Source of the DNA: Bacillus thuringiensis | GTDB taxonomy: Bacteria > Bacillota > Bacilli > Bacillales > Bacillaceae_G | Direction: 5' to 3' | NCBI RefSeq assembly: GCF_014932895.1 | Contig: NZ_JACYOF010000001.1 | Coordinates: forward strand, 434,001-498,000 | DNA length: 64,000 bases | Shown: positions 55,700-64,000 of the stretch, one piece after another | Layout: each line of letters begins with the position of its first letter | How positions within the stretch are numbered: the first letter of the stretch is position 1 | Position numbers and translations under genes: made by a program | Notes under the pieces: model-generated | Told to the model about the DNA's origin: nothing | The model's database searches: none | Seen by the model: only the letters and a program-made list of their open reading frames with translations

Positions 55700-56362
55700 T
55701 CAATTTTTCGGTGAAACTGAAACGCGATAGGCTGGTACATCTAGTAGCCGTATCACAGCTTCTCTTACCATTGCCTTTACTTGTATATTATCCACTCCCT
55801 TTGCTACGACGAGAACACCTCGTACTTTCGGCTTCTCTGTTCGTAAAACAACTGGAGTTTCTTTATCCCCTTCACGTATAATGACGGTCTTTTCATCAAG
55901 AGACTCGTCCTCTACTTCCCTCTTACCGCCGGTTTTATCTGTTTCACCTGTTTTTTGTGAACGTTTTACTGTATTTTTTTCTAATATTTTTTCTTCAGAT
56001 GAATCTAAATTCACTTTAATCGTTACATCTTTTACTCCTGCTATTTCTTCTAGAGCCACTTTTAATTCTTGTTCATACGCTTTTTCATATTTTTCTACAT
56101 TTGACATACTATCGTTACTTTTTTGTCCGAAAGTTGGTACGTCTTTTTCTTGATTTTGAGTTTTTTGTTCTTTAAATACAGGTACTTCTTCTTTTTTACC
56201 TGAAAAGTAATTACTAGAAAACATAAGCAAAATCCCAAGTATAAGTAGGACAAGTAAAAACTTAGGTGTTACTTTTTTTCCCTTCTCATTACTTTCTTTT
56301 TCATCCCCATTTAATAAGTTTCGAAAAAATGAGAACTTCGAATTTTTATCTTTATTGTCCAT
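55700..56362 (-). CDS. spoIIIAG: Stage III sporulation protein AG
   Basis: 220 aa. One membrane segment (about 31-49), then an extracytoplasmic ring domain (YEQELKVALEEIAGVKDVTI; VKAMVREAVIRLLDVPAYRV). Forms a large ring in the channel. Overlaps spoIIIAF by 11 bp. Confidence 0.94.
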   Translation of the reverse strand: MDNKDKNSKFSFFRNLLNGDEKESNEKGKKVTPKFLLVLLILGILLMFSSNYFSGKKEEVPVFKEQKTQNQEKDVPTFGQKSNDSMSNVEKYEKAYEQELKVALEEIAGVKDVTIKVNLDSSEEKILEKNTVKRSQKTGETDKTGGKREVEDESLDEKTVIIREGDKETPVVLRTEKPKVRGVLVVAKGVDNIQVKAMVREAVIRLLDVPAYRVSVSPKN

Positions 56363-56984
56363 TTACTCTACCTGTCCTCCCTTCCATTTGAACTTGGATT
56401 TGTTTATCCTCTAGCTGCCACCTGCTTGAAAAGAAATCTTTCATTTCTACATTCGTTTCTTCTACTTTTTTTGGAGGCTCTTTCGTGTTAATTTCAATTG
56501 GCTTTACCGCTTCGATTGCATCACTTTTACTCCGTTCTTTTTCTTTCAACGTCACAACTACAGATTGAATATCTTTTGCTGACTTTACTTCTTCTGCACT
56601 TTCCGCTGCGACTATTTGTATTTCAGAGACTGTCATACCATACTTTTTCTCGAACTCTTTTCCTACTTCTTTTTTCATTTTGGTAGCCATCTCTTCTAAA
56701 CTATATGCACGTGTTAGGGCTTGTATTTCTTTTTTCTTCGAATCTATTGAATTTTTTACAGATCCTTCTGCTACGTACTTTCCATCATTAAAATTTGCGA
56801 TTACTTCATTTACATCTGTTTGCAATAGTTTAAAAAGAGGCGTTAAAATTAATACAACTAATAATAGACTTACAACGAATTTAACGTATTTTTGCAAATT
56901 CGAATTTGGAAGAATAAGATGAAGCATTGTAGCTAAGAGTAAAAAAACAATAATATTTCGAATCCACTCTGTAACAAATTGCAT
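56352..56984 (-). CDS. spoIIIAF: Stage III sporulation protein AF
   Basis: About 210 aa. Two N-terminal membrane segments (5-55) and a soluble C-terminal domain (YGMTVSEIQIVAAESAEEVK). Start MQFVTEW behind GGAGGTGGAGG; the GTG three codons upstream overlaps the SD. Confidence 0.93.
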   Translation of the reverse strand: MQFVTEWIRNIIVFLLLATMLHLILPNSNLQKYVKFVVSLLLVVLILTPLFKLLQTDVNEVIANFNDGKYVAEGSVKNSIDSKKKEIQALTRAYSLEEMATKMKKEVGKEFEKKYGMTVSEIQIVAAESAEEVKSAKDIQSVVVTLKEKERSKSDAIEAVKPIEINTKEPPKKVEETNVEMKDFFSSRWQLEDKQIQVQMEGRTGRVNGQ

Positions 56985-56996
56985 ACCCTCCACCTC

Positions 56997-58169
56997 CTAC
57001 CGCATCATAAGTGTAATGTTCCCGGCAGCAATAATAATTGTGATACTTAAAAAGAACATAAATGATACGATAGCTAAGCAAGCAAATACGTAAATGATGC
57101 TTCGTCCAATGATATCTAAACATTGAATAATTGCTCCGCCGCCAACTGGTTGCAATACTGCTGCTGCGAATTTATAAATAAATGCGATACAAAAAATTTG
57201 AATCGCTGGAAAAGCGACAATTAAACATAAAATGACGAGCCCGATAATTCCGACTGTGTTTTTTAATAACCCTGATGCACTAATAACAGTATCAGCCGCC
57301 TCTGTAAACATCCTTCCAACTACAGGAATAAAGTTCCCTGTTACAAATTTAGCCGTTTTCACAGCTATACCATCGGCAACGGCTGTCGCTGTTCCCTGTA
57401 CAGATAATACTCCTAAAAAAATCGTTAAAAAGATACCTATAATTCCAACGCTTACGTTTTGCAAGAGCTTGGACAATTTCGTAACTTTATATTGATCACT
57501 CATCGTACTTACAATACTTAATATCGTTGCAAGTAATAAAAGTGGAAGAACGATATAATTCATAAGAAGCCCACTCGTATTCATTAAGAAAATGATAATC
57601 GGATGAAAAAATGATACAGATACAACGCCGCCTCCAGTTGCTATGAGTGCAAGTAAGATTGGCAATAGCGCTAATATGAAATCTACCATTGTTTGTATCG
57701 TTTCTCTTGCATATGTCATGACGACATAGAAGCTATTTAAAGCGAAAATAATAAGTACCATATATACAACTGCATCAGCAATTTTACTTACGCTACTTTT
57801 TGAAAAGGCAGATTGCAGTGATTGCAATAGTGCACTAAATATTGTGAGCATAATGAGCGTTCCAAGTAACTTTCCATTTGCAACAAGCTCGTGAAATAAA
57901 TATTTTAATAACCCTATCATCCACTCTTTTATAGAGAATTCTTTTTCTCCCTTTACAAACTCCATAAAGCTCCCTTTTTGACTCTCTGGTAAATAGCCTC
58001 CATATTTTGTAACAAGTCCGTCCCAAAATTGCTTCACATCTTCAATTCCGAGCTTATCCAATTGTTGATCAACGACGTTTGTTTCTACAGGAGAAGCTTG
58101 TACAACAACCGGTAAAGAAAAGAAAAGGAAGCAAGCAAATAGCAGCTTAGCTCCAAACCTCCTCAACAT
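56997..58169 (-). CDS. spoIIIAE: Stage III sporulation protein AE
   Basis: 390 aa. Signal-like N-terminus (1-26), then about seven to eight membrane segments, with PVVGRMFTEAADTV typical of the family. Polytopic core of the SpoIIIA complex. Confidence 0.94.
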   Translation of the reverse strand: MLRRFGAKLLFACFLFFSLPVVVQASPVETNVVDQQLDKLGIEDVKQFWDGLVTKYGGYLPESQKGSFMEFVKGEKEFSIKEWMIGLLKYLFHELVANGKLLGTLIMLTIFSALLQSLQSAFSKSSVSKIADAVVYMVLIIFALNSFYVVMTYARETIQTMVDFILALLPILLALIATGGGVVSVSFFHPIIIFLMNTSGLLMNYIVLPLLLLATILSIVSTMSDQYKVTKLSKLLQNVSVGIIGIFLTIFLGVLSVQGTATAVADGIAVKTAKFVTGNFIPVVGRMFTEAADTVISASGLLKNTVGIIGLVILCLIVAFPAIQIFCIAFIYKFAAAVLQPVGGGAIIQCLDIIGRSIIYVFACLAIVSFMFFLSITIIIAAGNITLMMR

Positions 58170-58179
58170 TCACTCCCCC

Positions 58180-58572
58180 TTATCCCGTTGGTAAAAATCC
58201 AAGAATAGTTTCAATTACAACCGTCAAAATAGGAATTGCCATAACGAGAATTAAAATTTTACCAGCTAGTTCAATTTTTGAAGCGATTGCACCTTGGCCA
58301 GCATCTTTTGTAATTTGCGCTCCAAACTCAGCGATATAAGCAATCCCAATAATTTTTAGTAACGTTTCTACATATACGTTGCTAACTTTCGCTTCACTCG
58401 CTACTCTCTCAATCATTTGTAAAATAGAGTGAATTTGATCGATTAAAAGAAGAAACATCACGCTACCTATGAACACAATAAATAACGATGTAATGCTAGA
58501 TTTATGCTGATTCAAAACAGCTGCTAAAAACGTAGCAACGAGGCCTAATCCGACAATTTGTATGATTTCGAT
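58180..58572 (-). CDS. spoIIIAD: Stage III sporulation protein AD, apparent ATC start
   Basis: About 130 aa. The C-terminal part (VETLLKIIGIAYIAEFGAQITKDAG...) closely follows B. subtilis SpoIIIAD. Homology begins at IEIIQIVGLGLVATFL, upstream of the first standard start (TTG at 58515). Exactly 8 nt after GGAGG (58585-58581) the codon is ATC, with no ATG, GTG or TTG in the frame. So either a rare non-canonical start or a sequence change at the start. Confidence 0.85.
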   Translation of the reverse strand: MEIIQIVGLGLVATFLAAVLNQHKSSITSLFIVFIGSVMFLLLIDQIHSILQMIERVASEAKVSNVYVETLLKIIGIAYIAEFGAQITKDAGQGAIASKIELAGKILILVMAIPILTVVIETILGFLPTG

Positions 58573-58586
58573 TCGAACCGCCTCCT

Positions 58587-58790
58587 TTACTGGAAGAGAA
58601 AGACACTTTTAATCTTGTCGAATAACGTATTAATTAAAAATGCAACATGAAATAAAATGACGACAAAACCGACAAGGATAACCCAATTTGCAATATCCTC
58701 ACGCTTTAATTCTTTTAGTACGGTATGAATGAAAGCTAAAACAATGCCGATTCCGGCGATTTGAAATATTAATCCAACGTCAATGGACAT
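58587..58790 (-). CDS. spoIIIAC: Stage III sporulation protein AC
   Basis: 67 aa, two membrane segments (about 6-26 and 36-58), MSIDVGLIFQIAGIGIVLAF. Start fixed by GGGGGG and AAAGG upstream. The open frame runs further upstream only as an overlap with spoIIIAB. Confidence 0.94.
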   Translation of the reverse strand: MSIDVGLIFQIAGIGIVLAFIHTVLKELKREDIANWVILVGFVVILFHVAFLINTLFDKIKSVFLFQ

Positions 58791-58804
58791 CGCCTTTCTC
58801 CCCC

Positions 58805-59320
58805 CTATAGCAGTAAAATTACAATAAGTAGCCCCGCTAGTACTCCTAAGCTCTTGATCATTTTTTCGTATTGCAGTTGTAATGCTTTCGCTTCTCCTTC
58901 TTCTCTCTCCAAATGTGTAATACATAAGCGAATATGTTTTTGTTGTGATTCACGATCATGTTGCCCGAGCGTTTCACCAAATTGCTGCAAAATTTCATAC
59001 TCGGTTTGTTGAAATGCTGTTAACTTCCAGTTTTCTTTCAAACTATCTATCCAAGCTTCTCTTACTGTTTGTTCCCCGCTTTCTAGTCTTCTAGCGAAAC
59101 TTTGAAATATCCAATTTAACGGCTTCGGCATTTGTTTAACTAATCGCTCGGCAGCTTCAGATAAAGGGGTATGCCCATACATAATTTCTGCTTCTAATGA
59201 TTGAAGTGCTGATTTTAATAATCTAAGTTGCCGCGGTCTCTCACTGTATCTTTTAGCATATGAAAAGCCGAAAAAGGCGCTGACTGCAACTATTAACACT
59301 GCACCGATTATTTTCACCAT
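58805..59320 (-). CDS. spoIIIAB: Stage III sporulation protein AB
   Basis: 171 aa, membrane segments at both ends (4-22 and 152-170) around a helical cytoplasmic domain similar to type II secretion GspF-like folds. Overlaps spoIIIAA by 7 bp. Confidence 0.94.
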   Translation of the reverse strand: MVKIIGAVLIVAVSAFFGFSYAKRYSERPRQLRLLKSALQSLEAEIMYGHTPLSEAAERLVKQMPKPLNWIFQSFARRLESGEQTVREAWIDSLKENWKLTAFQQTEYEILQQFGETLGQHDRESQQKHIRLCITHLEREEGEAKALQLQYEKMIKSLGVLAGLLIVILLL

Positions 59321-60240
59321 ACGCCTTGCGCCTTTCTATGAGGTAGTACCGAGTTTCCGTATCTATCTTTCACTTGCATCACTGTTCCTGGTCCTCTCGC
59401 CTTTGACAACTCCACAAAACGATCAAACACGCCAAGTTCCAGCACCGCCTGCAACGATGGACGTTTTACAACATCTTCATACGAAAAGCCGTGTGCACTG
59501 ATAAAAAGCTGAACCCCCGCATGCACGGCCTCCATAATCGCTTCACTATCTTCTTTACGTCCAATTTCATCGACAATTAAAATATCAGGACTCATAGAAC
59601 GAATCATCATCATCATGCCTTCAGCCTTTGGACAAGCATCTAATACATCTACTCGTGTGCCAAAGTCATATTGCGGGATTCCTTTCACGCAGCCAGCAAT
59701 TTCTGAACGTTCATCAACAATCCCCACTTTACAAGAAGGAATTTTCGCAGTACTTACACCTTGACTCATGCAACGTGCTACATCTCTTAAAAGTGTTGTT
59801 TTCCCCGTTTGAGGCGGTCCAATTACCATCGTATTTAACCATCGTGATTCATACAAATATGACAGAAGTGGTTCAGCAATTCCTATTTTTTGACGAGCAA
59901 TACGAATATTAAAGGAAGAGACATCACGAATCATTTTCACCGCACTTTTTTCTGTAATGACTTTTCCCGCTAGGCCAATTCTATGTCCCCCTCGGAGTGT
60001 CACATATCCACGTTTCAATTCCTCTTCCATCGTATAAATTGAGAATTGGCTTAACTTATTCAATAAGTAAATAGCATCTTCTGCTGTAGTAACATAGTCA
60101 TAAAAAAACACCTCTCCATGCGCAATACACTCTAGCGGTCTTCCAATTCGAACACGAATTTCCTCTAAAGCATCGTATTGCTTACATTCTTCAATTAAGT
60201 GCTTCATCGTTTTTGGTAAAACTTCCAATACCTCTTTCAT
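59314..60240 (-). CDS. spoIIIAA: Stage III sporulation protein AA (ATPase)
   Basis: 308-aa secretion-type ATPase. Walker A GPPQTGKTT, Walker B DILIVDEIG and R-rich arginine-finger region. First gene of the operon and its motor. Preceded 27 bp upstream by yqhV; a sigma-E promoter is expected in that gap but not resolved. Confidence 0.95.
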   Translation of the reverse strand: MKEVLEVLPKTMKHLIEECKQYDALEEIRVRIGRPLECIAHGEVFFYDYVTTAEDAIYLLNKLSQFSIYTMEEELKRGYVTLRGGHRIGLAGKVITEKSAVKMIRDVSSFNIRIARQKIGIAEPLLSYLYESRWLNTMVIGPPQTGKTTLLRDVARCMSQGVSTAKIPSCKVGIVDERSEIAGCVKGIPQYDFGTRVDVLDACPKAEGMMMMIRSMSPDILIVDEIGRKEDSEAIMEAVHAGVQLFISAHGFSYEDVVKRPSLQAVLELGVFDRFVELSKARGPGTVMQVKDRYGNSVLPHRKAQGVW

Positions 60241-60267
60241 CGGCTTCTCCCCACTATACTCGACTTA

Positions 60268-60549
60268 CTATTTCAGTAATGCGATAAAAATACAGCCAAT
60301 CCCAAGTGCTAGAAAAAAGAGCTTCAAGAAAGAAATTTCACTTGCTACACTCGCTATACCAATTGTCATTGTTAAAATTAATACGGTCGGTCCAACAAAC
60401 GCCAACATACCATTTATAAACAATGCTTTCTTCGCATCATTCACGTAAAGCATAAGCAAAGCGGCGAATATTTCCGCGCTACCTGAAAACAACCGAAGTA
60501 ACCCCATTACAAGCACGGATGTTTCCATTGCCGCTAGCCACTGTTTCAT
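60268..60549 (-). CDS. yqhV: YqhV-like membrane protein
   Basis: 93 aa with three membrane segments. Start MKQWLAAMETSV behind GGTGGGAG. B. subtilis has YqhV just before spoIIIAA, which supports the name; function unknown. Confidence 0.8.
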   Translation of the reverse strand: MKQWLAAMETSVLVMGLLRLFSGSAEIFAALLMLYVNDAKKALFINGMLAFVGPTVLILTMTIGIASVASEISFLKLFFLALGIGCIFIALLK

Positions 60550-60737
60550 TCTCCCACCTTCTCCCATAACGGTTACTAGTGCTGTATGCTAAAAAAATAT
60601 ATTTGTACAACCATATGCAGAGGTTGTCTATTTCAGAAGTAAAAACATAATTTTTCTATACCACCCTCATTAAATCTGAATATTCTTATTATAGCTTGGT
60701 ATTTTATGGTATATTTAATAAGAAAGGAGTTTTGACG

Positions 60738-61316
60738 ATGCAACACGTTCGTTTGTTACCACTAGATTTACAATATGCAAATGTGATTTTCGAATTATCA
60801 AGTGATCCACCTGTAAAAAATGCATTAGGAATACAAGTAGAAACAGTTCAAGATACAAAAGCATTCATTCTATTTGCAATAGAAGAGGAACAAAAAGGAC
60901 ATTCCTTATCAAGAGTGATTGTAAACGAAGGCAATGAAATAATTGGCCTCACCACACTTAAACATATTAATTGCGAGAAGAAGCAATCTCACATCGGTAG
61001 TTGGCTCGGCTATCCATACTGGGGAAAAGGATATAATGAAGCAGCTAAAAAAGAAATTTTTAAAATCGCTTTTTTAGACTTACAACTTACATACGTATTC
61101 GCTGGTGCTAAAACGACTAACATTCGTTCGTTAAAAGCACAAGAAAAACTACCTTACATTTCATTGCATGTGGAAAACAAGTTTCCAGAAGAACACGCTG
61201 CACTAGAGAAAGAAGTAAAATCACCTTGCTCTCTGCATGTCGTATCACGTAAGAAATTTTTAAATTGGTTGAAATTACAATGTGAGGAGGAAAAATATGA
61301 AGGCATTGAAAATTAG
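60738..61316 (+). CDS. GNAT family N-acetyltransferase
   Basis: 192 aa. RimJ/RimL-like pattern: LLPLDLQYANVIFELSSDP at the start, IGLTTLKHIN and SWLGYPYWGKGYNEAAKKEI (acetyl-CoA-binding region). Start at ATG after AAAGGAG. Substrate unknown. Its end overlaps the following gene by 20 bp. Confidence 0.83.
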   Translation: MQHVRLLPLDLQYANVIFELSSDPPVKNALGIQVETVQDTKAFILFAIEEEQKGHSLSRVIVNEGNEIIGLTTLKHINCEKKQSHIGSWLGYPYWGKGYNEAAKKEIFKIAFLDLQLTYVFAGAKTTNIRSLKAQEKLPYISLHVENKFPEEHAALEKEVKSPCSLHVVSRKKFLNWLKLQCEEEKYEGIEN

Positions 61317-61617
61317 TTTAACAATTGTAGTAGAATTAGCTCTTATCTATCTTTTTTCAATAATGGTCGGTTGGTCATTTATGGATAGCTTTTTCCTTGG
61401 TAGCTTAGCAATATTTGCAATTACATGGTTAATTATTATGAGTAATCATAGAAACAACATTACAGATCACGCAGTGAGTAAGACATTAACTGGAGTTGAG
61501 ACTGGTGAAATAAAACCATTTCAAATTGTTTTGACTCCATATATTATGAGCACTCTTTCACTTGTCTTAATTAGTTTTGTTATAACCGCGATTTATTATC
61601 TACCCTATTTCCTATAA
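61297..61617 (+). CDS. Small polytopic membrane protein
   Basis: 106 aa, three to four membrane segments (about 8-26, 30-48, 82-104). SD AGGAGG lies inside the acetyltransferase gene, so the two are coupled. No family recognised with confidence. A bcr-type repeat starts at its stop codon. Confidence 0.68.
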   Translation: MKALKISLTIVVELALIYLFSIMVGWSFMDSFFLGSLAIFAITWLIIMSNHRNNITDHAVSKTLTGVETGEIKPFQIVLTPYIMSTLSLVLISFVITAIYYLPYFL

Positions 61618-61757
61618 AGTGAAACTATAATCAGTGGGACCCGCTGATTATTAGCCCATACCAATCGGGCGTTACGGGCAGTAAGGCTTCACCTAACTTC
61701 TTTGCTCCAGCCGAATTTTGTGGCGGGAGTTTTACTACCCGCAAATAACGGGATAAA
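61616..61757. repeat. bcr-type dispersed repeat, copy 2
   Basis: AAGTGAAACTATAATCAGTGGG to ATAACGGGATAAA, parallel to 18768-18924 in order and content. Its right end merges with the efp terminator. Confidence 0.78.
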
Positions 61758-61790
61758 AAAAGCACTCGTGATAACCACGAGTGCTTTTTT
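61755..61790 (-). terminator. Terminator of efp
   Basis: AAAAAAGCACTCGTG-ATAAC-CACGAGTGCTTTTTT perfect 15-bp stem. Confidence 0.93.
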
Positions 61791-61791
61791 A

Positions 61792-62349
61792 CTATGCACG
61801 AGAAACGTATTTACCTTCACCAGTGTTGATGATAAGCATTTCGCCTTCGTTAATGAAGATTGGTACTTGTACAACAAGACCAGTTTCTAATGTAGCTGGT
61901 TTTGTTACGTTAGAAGCCGTATCACCTTTAATACCAGGCTCTGTTTCTGTAACTTGTAATTCAACTGTGTTTGGAAGTTCAACACCAAGTACTTCACCTT
62001 GGTAAGTCATGATTGCTACTTCCATGTTTTCTTTTAGGAATTTAAGCTCGCGTTCGATTTGGTTTTCACCAAGTTCGATTTGCTCATAAGTTCCGTTATC
62101 CATAAATACGTGAGCCTCACCGCTTGCATATAAATATTGCATACGACGGTTTTCGATGTGTGCTTTTTCTACTTTCTCACCTGCACGGAATGTTTTCTCT
62201 TGAACAGAACCTGTGCGAAGGTTACGTAATTTAGAACGAACGAATGCAGCACCTTTACCTGGCTTTACATGTTGGAAATCAAGTACTTGCCAAAGGCCAT
62301 TATCCACTGCAATTGTTAAACCTGTACGAAAATCGTTTACTGAAATCAT
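61792..62349 (-). CDS. efp: Elongation factor P
   Basis: 185 aa, three-domain EF-P. The tip lysine K32 lies in [14 protein letters not shown]-terminal motif [15 protein letters not shown]. Rescues ribosomes stalled at polyproline. 21 bp after the peptidase. Confidence 0.95.
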   Translation of the reverse strand: MISVNDFRTGLTIAVDNGLWQVLDFQHVKPGKGAAFVRSKLRNLRTGSVQEKTFRAGEKVEKAHIENRRMQYLYASGEAHVFMDNGTYEQIELGENQIERELKFLKENMEVAIMTYQGEVLGVELPNTVELQVTETEPGIKGDTASNVTKPATLETGLVVQVPIFINEGEMLIINTGEGKYVSRA

Positions 62350-62370
62350 GTAAAAAAATCCTCCTGTGTA

Positions 62371-63432
62371 TTACAAAATAATAAGTTCTTTTGGTGACTT
62401 CGTAATTACTTCATTACCTTCACTTGTTACAATGATATCATCTTCAATACGTACGCCGCCAATACCTGGAATATAAATACCTGGTTCTACTGTTACAGCC
62501 ATACCTGGTTCAAGTACTGTATCAGAACGGAACGCTAAACCTGGTGCTTCATGGATTTCAAGACCGATTCCATGACCAGTAGAGTGACCAAAGTATTCAC
62601 CATATCCTTTTTCCGTTATGTAATCACGCGTTAACGCATCCGCTTCACGGCCTGTTAAACCAGCTTTAATACCGTTTACACCACGTAATTGTGCTTCTAA
62701 AACGATATTATAAATTTCTTTTAATTTATCAGATGGTTCACCGACTGCAATCGTACGAGTAATATCAGAGCAATATCCTTTGTAATAAGCGCCGAAGTCT
62801 AATGTAACGAAATCTCCTTTTTCTATCACTTTTTCAGATGCCACGCCGTGCGGTAATGCCGAACGAAGACCTGAAGCAACGATAATATCAAACGAAGAAG
62901 ATGTTGCTCCTTGTTTTCTCATGAAAAATTCAAGTTCATTTGACACTTCAATTTCAGATACTCCCGGGCGAATGAATGATAGAATATGTTCAAAGGCAGC
63001 ATCTGCAATCTGTGCAGCTTCCTTTAATATCTTAATCTCTGAATCAGTCTTTATCAAGCGTAACTTTTCTACAAGTCCAGAAGTTGGGATAAATTCAGCA
63101 TCGATCGCTTCTTTATGTGCTGAATAAGAACTATATGTAAGAGTATCTTGCTCAAAACCAAGCTTTTGAATTCCAAGGTCTTTCACTTGCTTTGCAACTT
63201 CATCAATGATTAATCCTGCGTGCTGTACAATTTCATATCCAACAGCTTGTTTATTAGCCTGCTCTACGTAACGGAAATCTGTAATAAATTGAGCACGCTC
63301 TTTTGAAATAAGTACAACACCAGCTGTTCCCGTGAAGTTAGCCATATATCTACGACTATATTCATTTGTTAACAAAATACCGTCAATACCAGCCTCATCA
63401 AATGCACTTCTTAATCCTTCGATTTTCTCCAT
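62371..63432 (-). CDS. yqhT: M24 aminopeptidase P/Xaa-Pro dipeptidase
   Basis: 353 aa. Creatinase N-domain (1-125) and pita-bread domain with metal ligands in DFGAYYKGYCSDITRT, GHGIGLEIHE, VEPGIYIPG and RIEDD. Cleaves X-Pro bonds. Lies between aroQ and efp as in B. subtilis. Confidence 0.93.
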   Translation of the reverse strand: MEKIEGLRSAFDEAGIDGILLTNEYSRRYMANFTGTAGVVLISKERAQFITDFRYVEQANKQAVGYEIVQHAGLIIDEVAKQVKDLGIQKLGFEQDTLTYSSYSAHKEAIDAEFIPTSGLVEKLRLIKTDSEIKILKEAAQIADAAFEHILSFIRPGVSEIEVSNELEFFMRKQGATSSSFDIIVASGLRSALPHGVASEKVIEKGDFVTLDFGAYYKGYCSDITRTIAVGEPSDKLKEIYNIVLEAQLRGVNGIKAGLTGREADALTRDYITEKGYGEYFGHSTGHGIGLEIHEAPGLAFRSDTVLEPGMAVTVEPGIYIPGIGGVRIEDDIIVTSEGNEVITKSPKELIIL

Positions 63433-63436
63433 TACT

Positions 63437-63877
63437 TTATGCCTCCCTCAATTTCTCCATTAATGCAAATAGCGCTAACTTATAGCCATAAAAACCAAAT
63501 CCAACAATTTGTCCCGCACAAACAGCAGCCGTCACAGATTCGTGGCGGAACGATTCACGCTGATGAATGTTAGAAATATGTACTTCAATAACAGGAATCG
63601 AAATGCTTGCAATTGCATCTCGAATCGCATAACTATAATGCGTAAATGCTCCAGGATTTAAAATGATCCCTTCATATATATCTTCAGCCTCATGAATGAT
63701 GTCGATAATAGCACCTTCATGATTCGATTGGAAACATTCTAACTCCACTCCCATGTTTTCTGCTTCTTGCTTCATATCTGCTTCAAGTGTCGCTAGCGTA
63801 CCCTTCCCATATACATTTACCTCACGAACACCGAGGCGATTTAGGTTAGGACCGTTTACGAGGAGTAACTTTTTCAT
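63437..63877 (-). CDS. aroQ: 3-dehydroquinate dehydratase, type II
   Basis: 146-aa shikimate-pathway enzyme. NGPNLNRLG, catalytic Tyr23, and EVHISNIHQRE-FRHESVT are diagnostic. Start at MKKLLLVN behind AAGGAG; the longer frame (to 63913) covers the SD. Confidence 0.94.
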   Translation of the reverse strand: MKKLLLVNGPNLNRLGVREVNVYGKGTLATLEADMKQEAENMGVELECFQSNHEGAIIDIIHEAEDIYEGIILNPGAFTHYSYAIRDAIASISIPVIEVHISNIHQRESFRHESVTAAVCAGQIVGFGFYGYKLALFALMEKLREA

Positions 63878-64000
63878 ATTCTTAAAACTCCTTAATATTA
63901 AATATCTATACAATATTTTAACATAGGAGTTACTTATTTGAATAGTTTGTCTTCTCCCCCCCTTCTTGCTCGGCTTTATTGCTATTTACTGCGTAGGAAA

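Noticed and set aside
1-64000. tRNA or rRNA genes
   Set aside because: I saw no cloverleaf-like sequence with a T-arm GGTTCGAATC block, nor rRNA sequence, in the window.

Overview
The window is chromosomal DNA from a member of the Bacillus cereus group (B. cereus, B. thuringiensis, B. anthracis or a relative). Evidence: the Firmicute gene order around spo0A, spoIVB and spoIIIA, protein sequences of B. cereus type, low GC, and two bcr-type repeats at about 18.77 and 61.62 kb. Nearly all host genes lie on the minus strand, so operons read from high to low coordinates.

1-8 kb: an L,D-transpeptidase, YqjA, an amino-acid ABC transporter (artPQR type), bacilliredoxin BrxB, YjdF behind a yjdF riboswitch, a NUDIX hydrolase, a DUF421 membrane protein and a RodA/FtsW-like protein. 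8.1-18.4 kb: the complete branched-chain keto-acid operon ptb-bcd-buk-lpdV-bkdA1-bkdA2-bkdB, preceded by its sigma-54 activator BkdR, with a near-perfect sigma-54 promoter and a 14-bp inverted-repeat enhancer candidate. 18.4-23.9 kb: YqzF, GlpQ-type phosphodiesterase, YycC, a GT2 glycosyltransferase, a WsfD-like membrane protein and broken genes.

24.0-39.8 kb: mobile DNA targeted to the 3' end of spo0A. A perfect 108-bp duplication of the spo0A tail (24799-24906 and 39700-39807) brackets a 14.8-kb element. The element has an integrase next to spo0A, a second, catalytic-domain-only tyrosine recombinase, an HTH replication-type protein with iteron-like repeats and a three-hairpin origin candidate, a parS-like site, two further HTH regulators with palindromic operators, a zinc-ribbon protein, a sigma-like protein, a putative small RNA, and a SEC-C/HEPN-like cargo protein. 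Its only recognisable virion gene is an isolated 1101-aa tail tape-measure protein; I see no capsid, portal, terminase, other tail or lysis gene. This makes it a candidate phage satellite or integrative plasmid. A decayed integrase of the same family just outside the inner repeat shows that a related element occupied the site earlier.

39.7-63.9 kb: conserved host core. spo0A, spoIVB, recN, argR/ahrC, yqxC, dxs, ispA, xseB, xseA, folD, nusB, asp23-like, accC, accB, the eight-gene spoIIIA operon (AA to AH), yqhV, an acetyltransferase with a small membrane protein, efp, an X-Pro-type peptidase and aroQ. This block links sporulation control, the mother-cell-to-forespore channel, isoprenoid and fatty-acid precursor synthesis and DNA repair.
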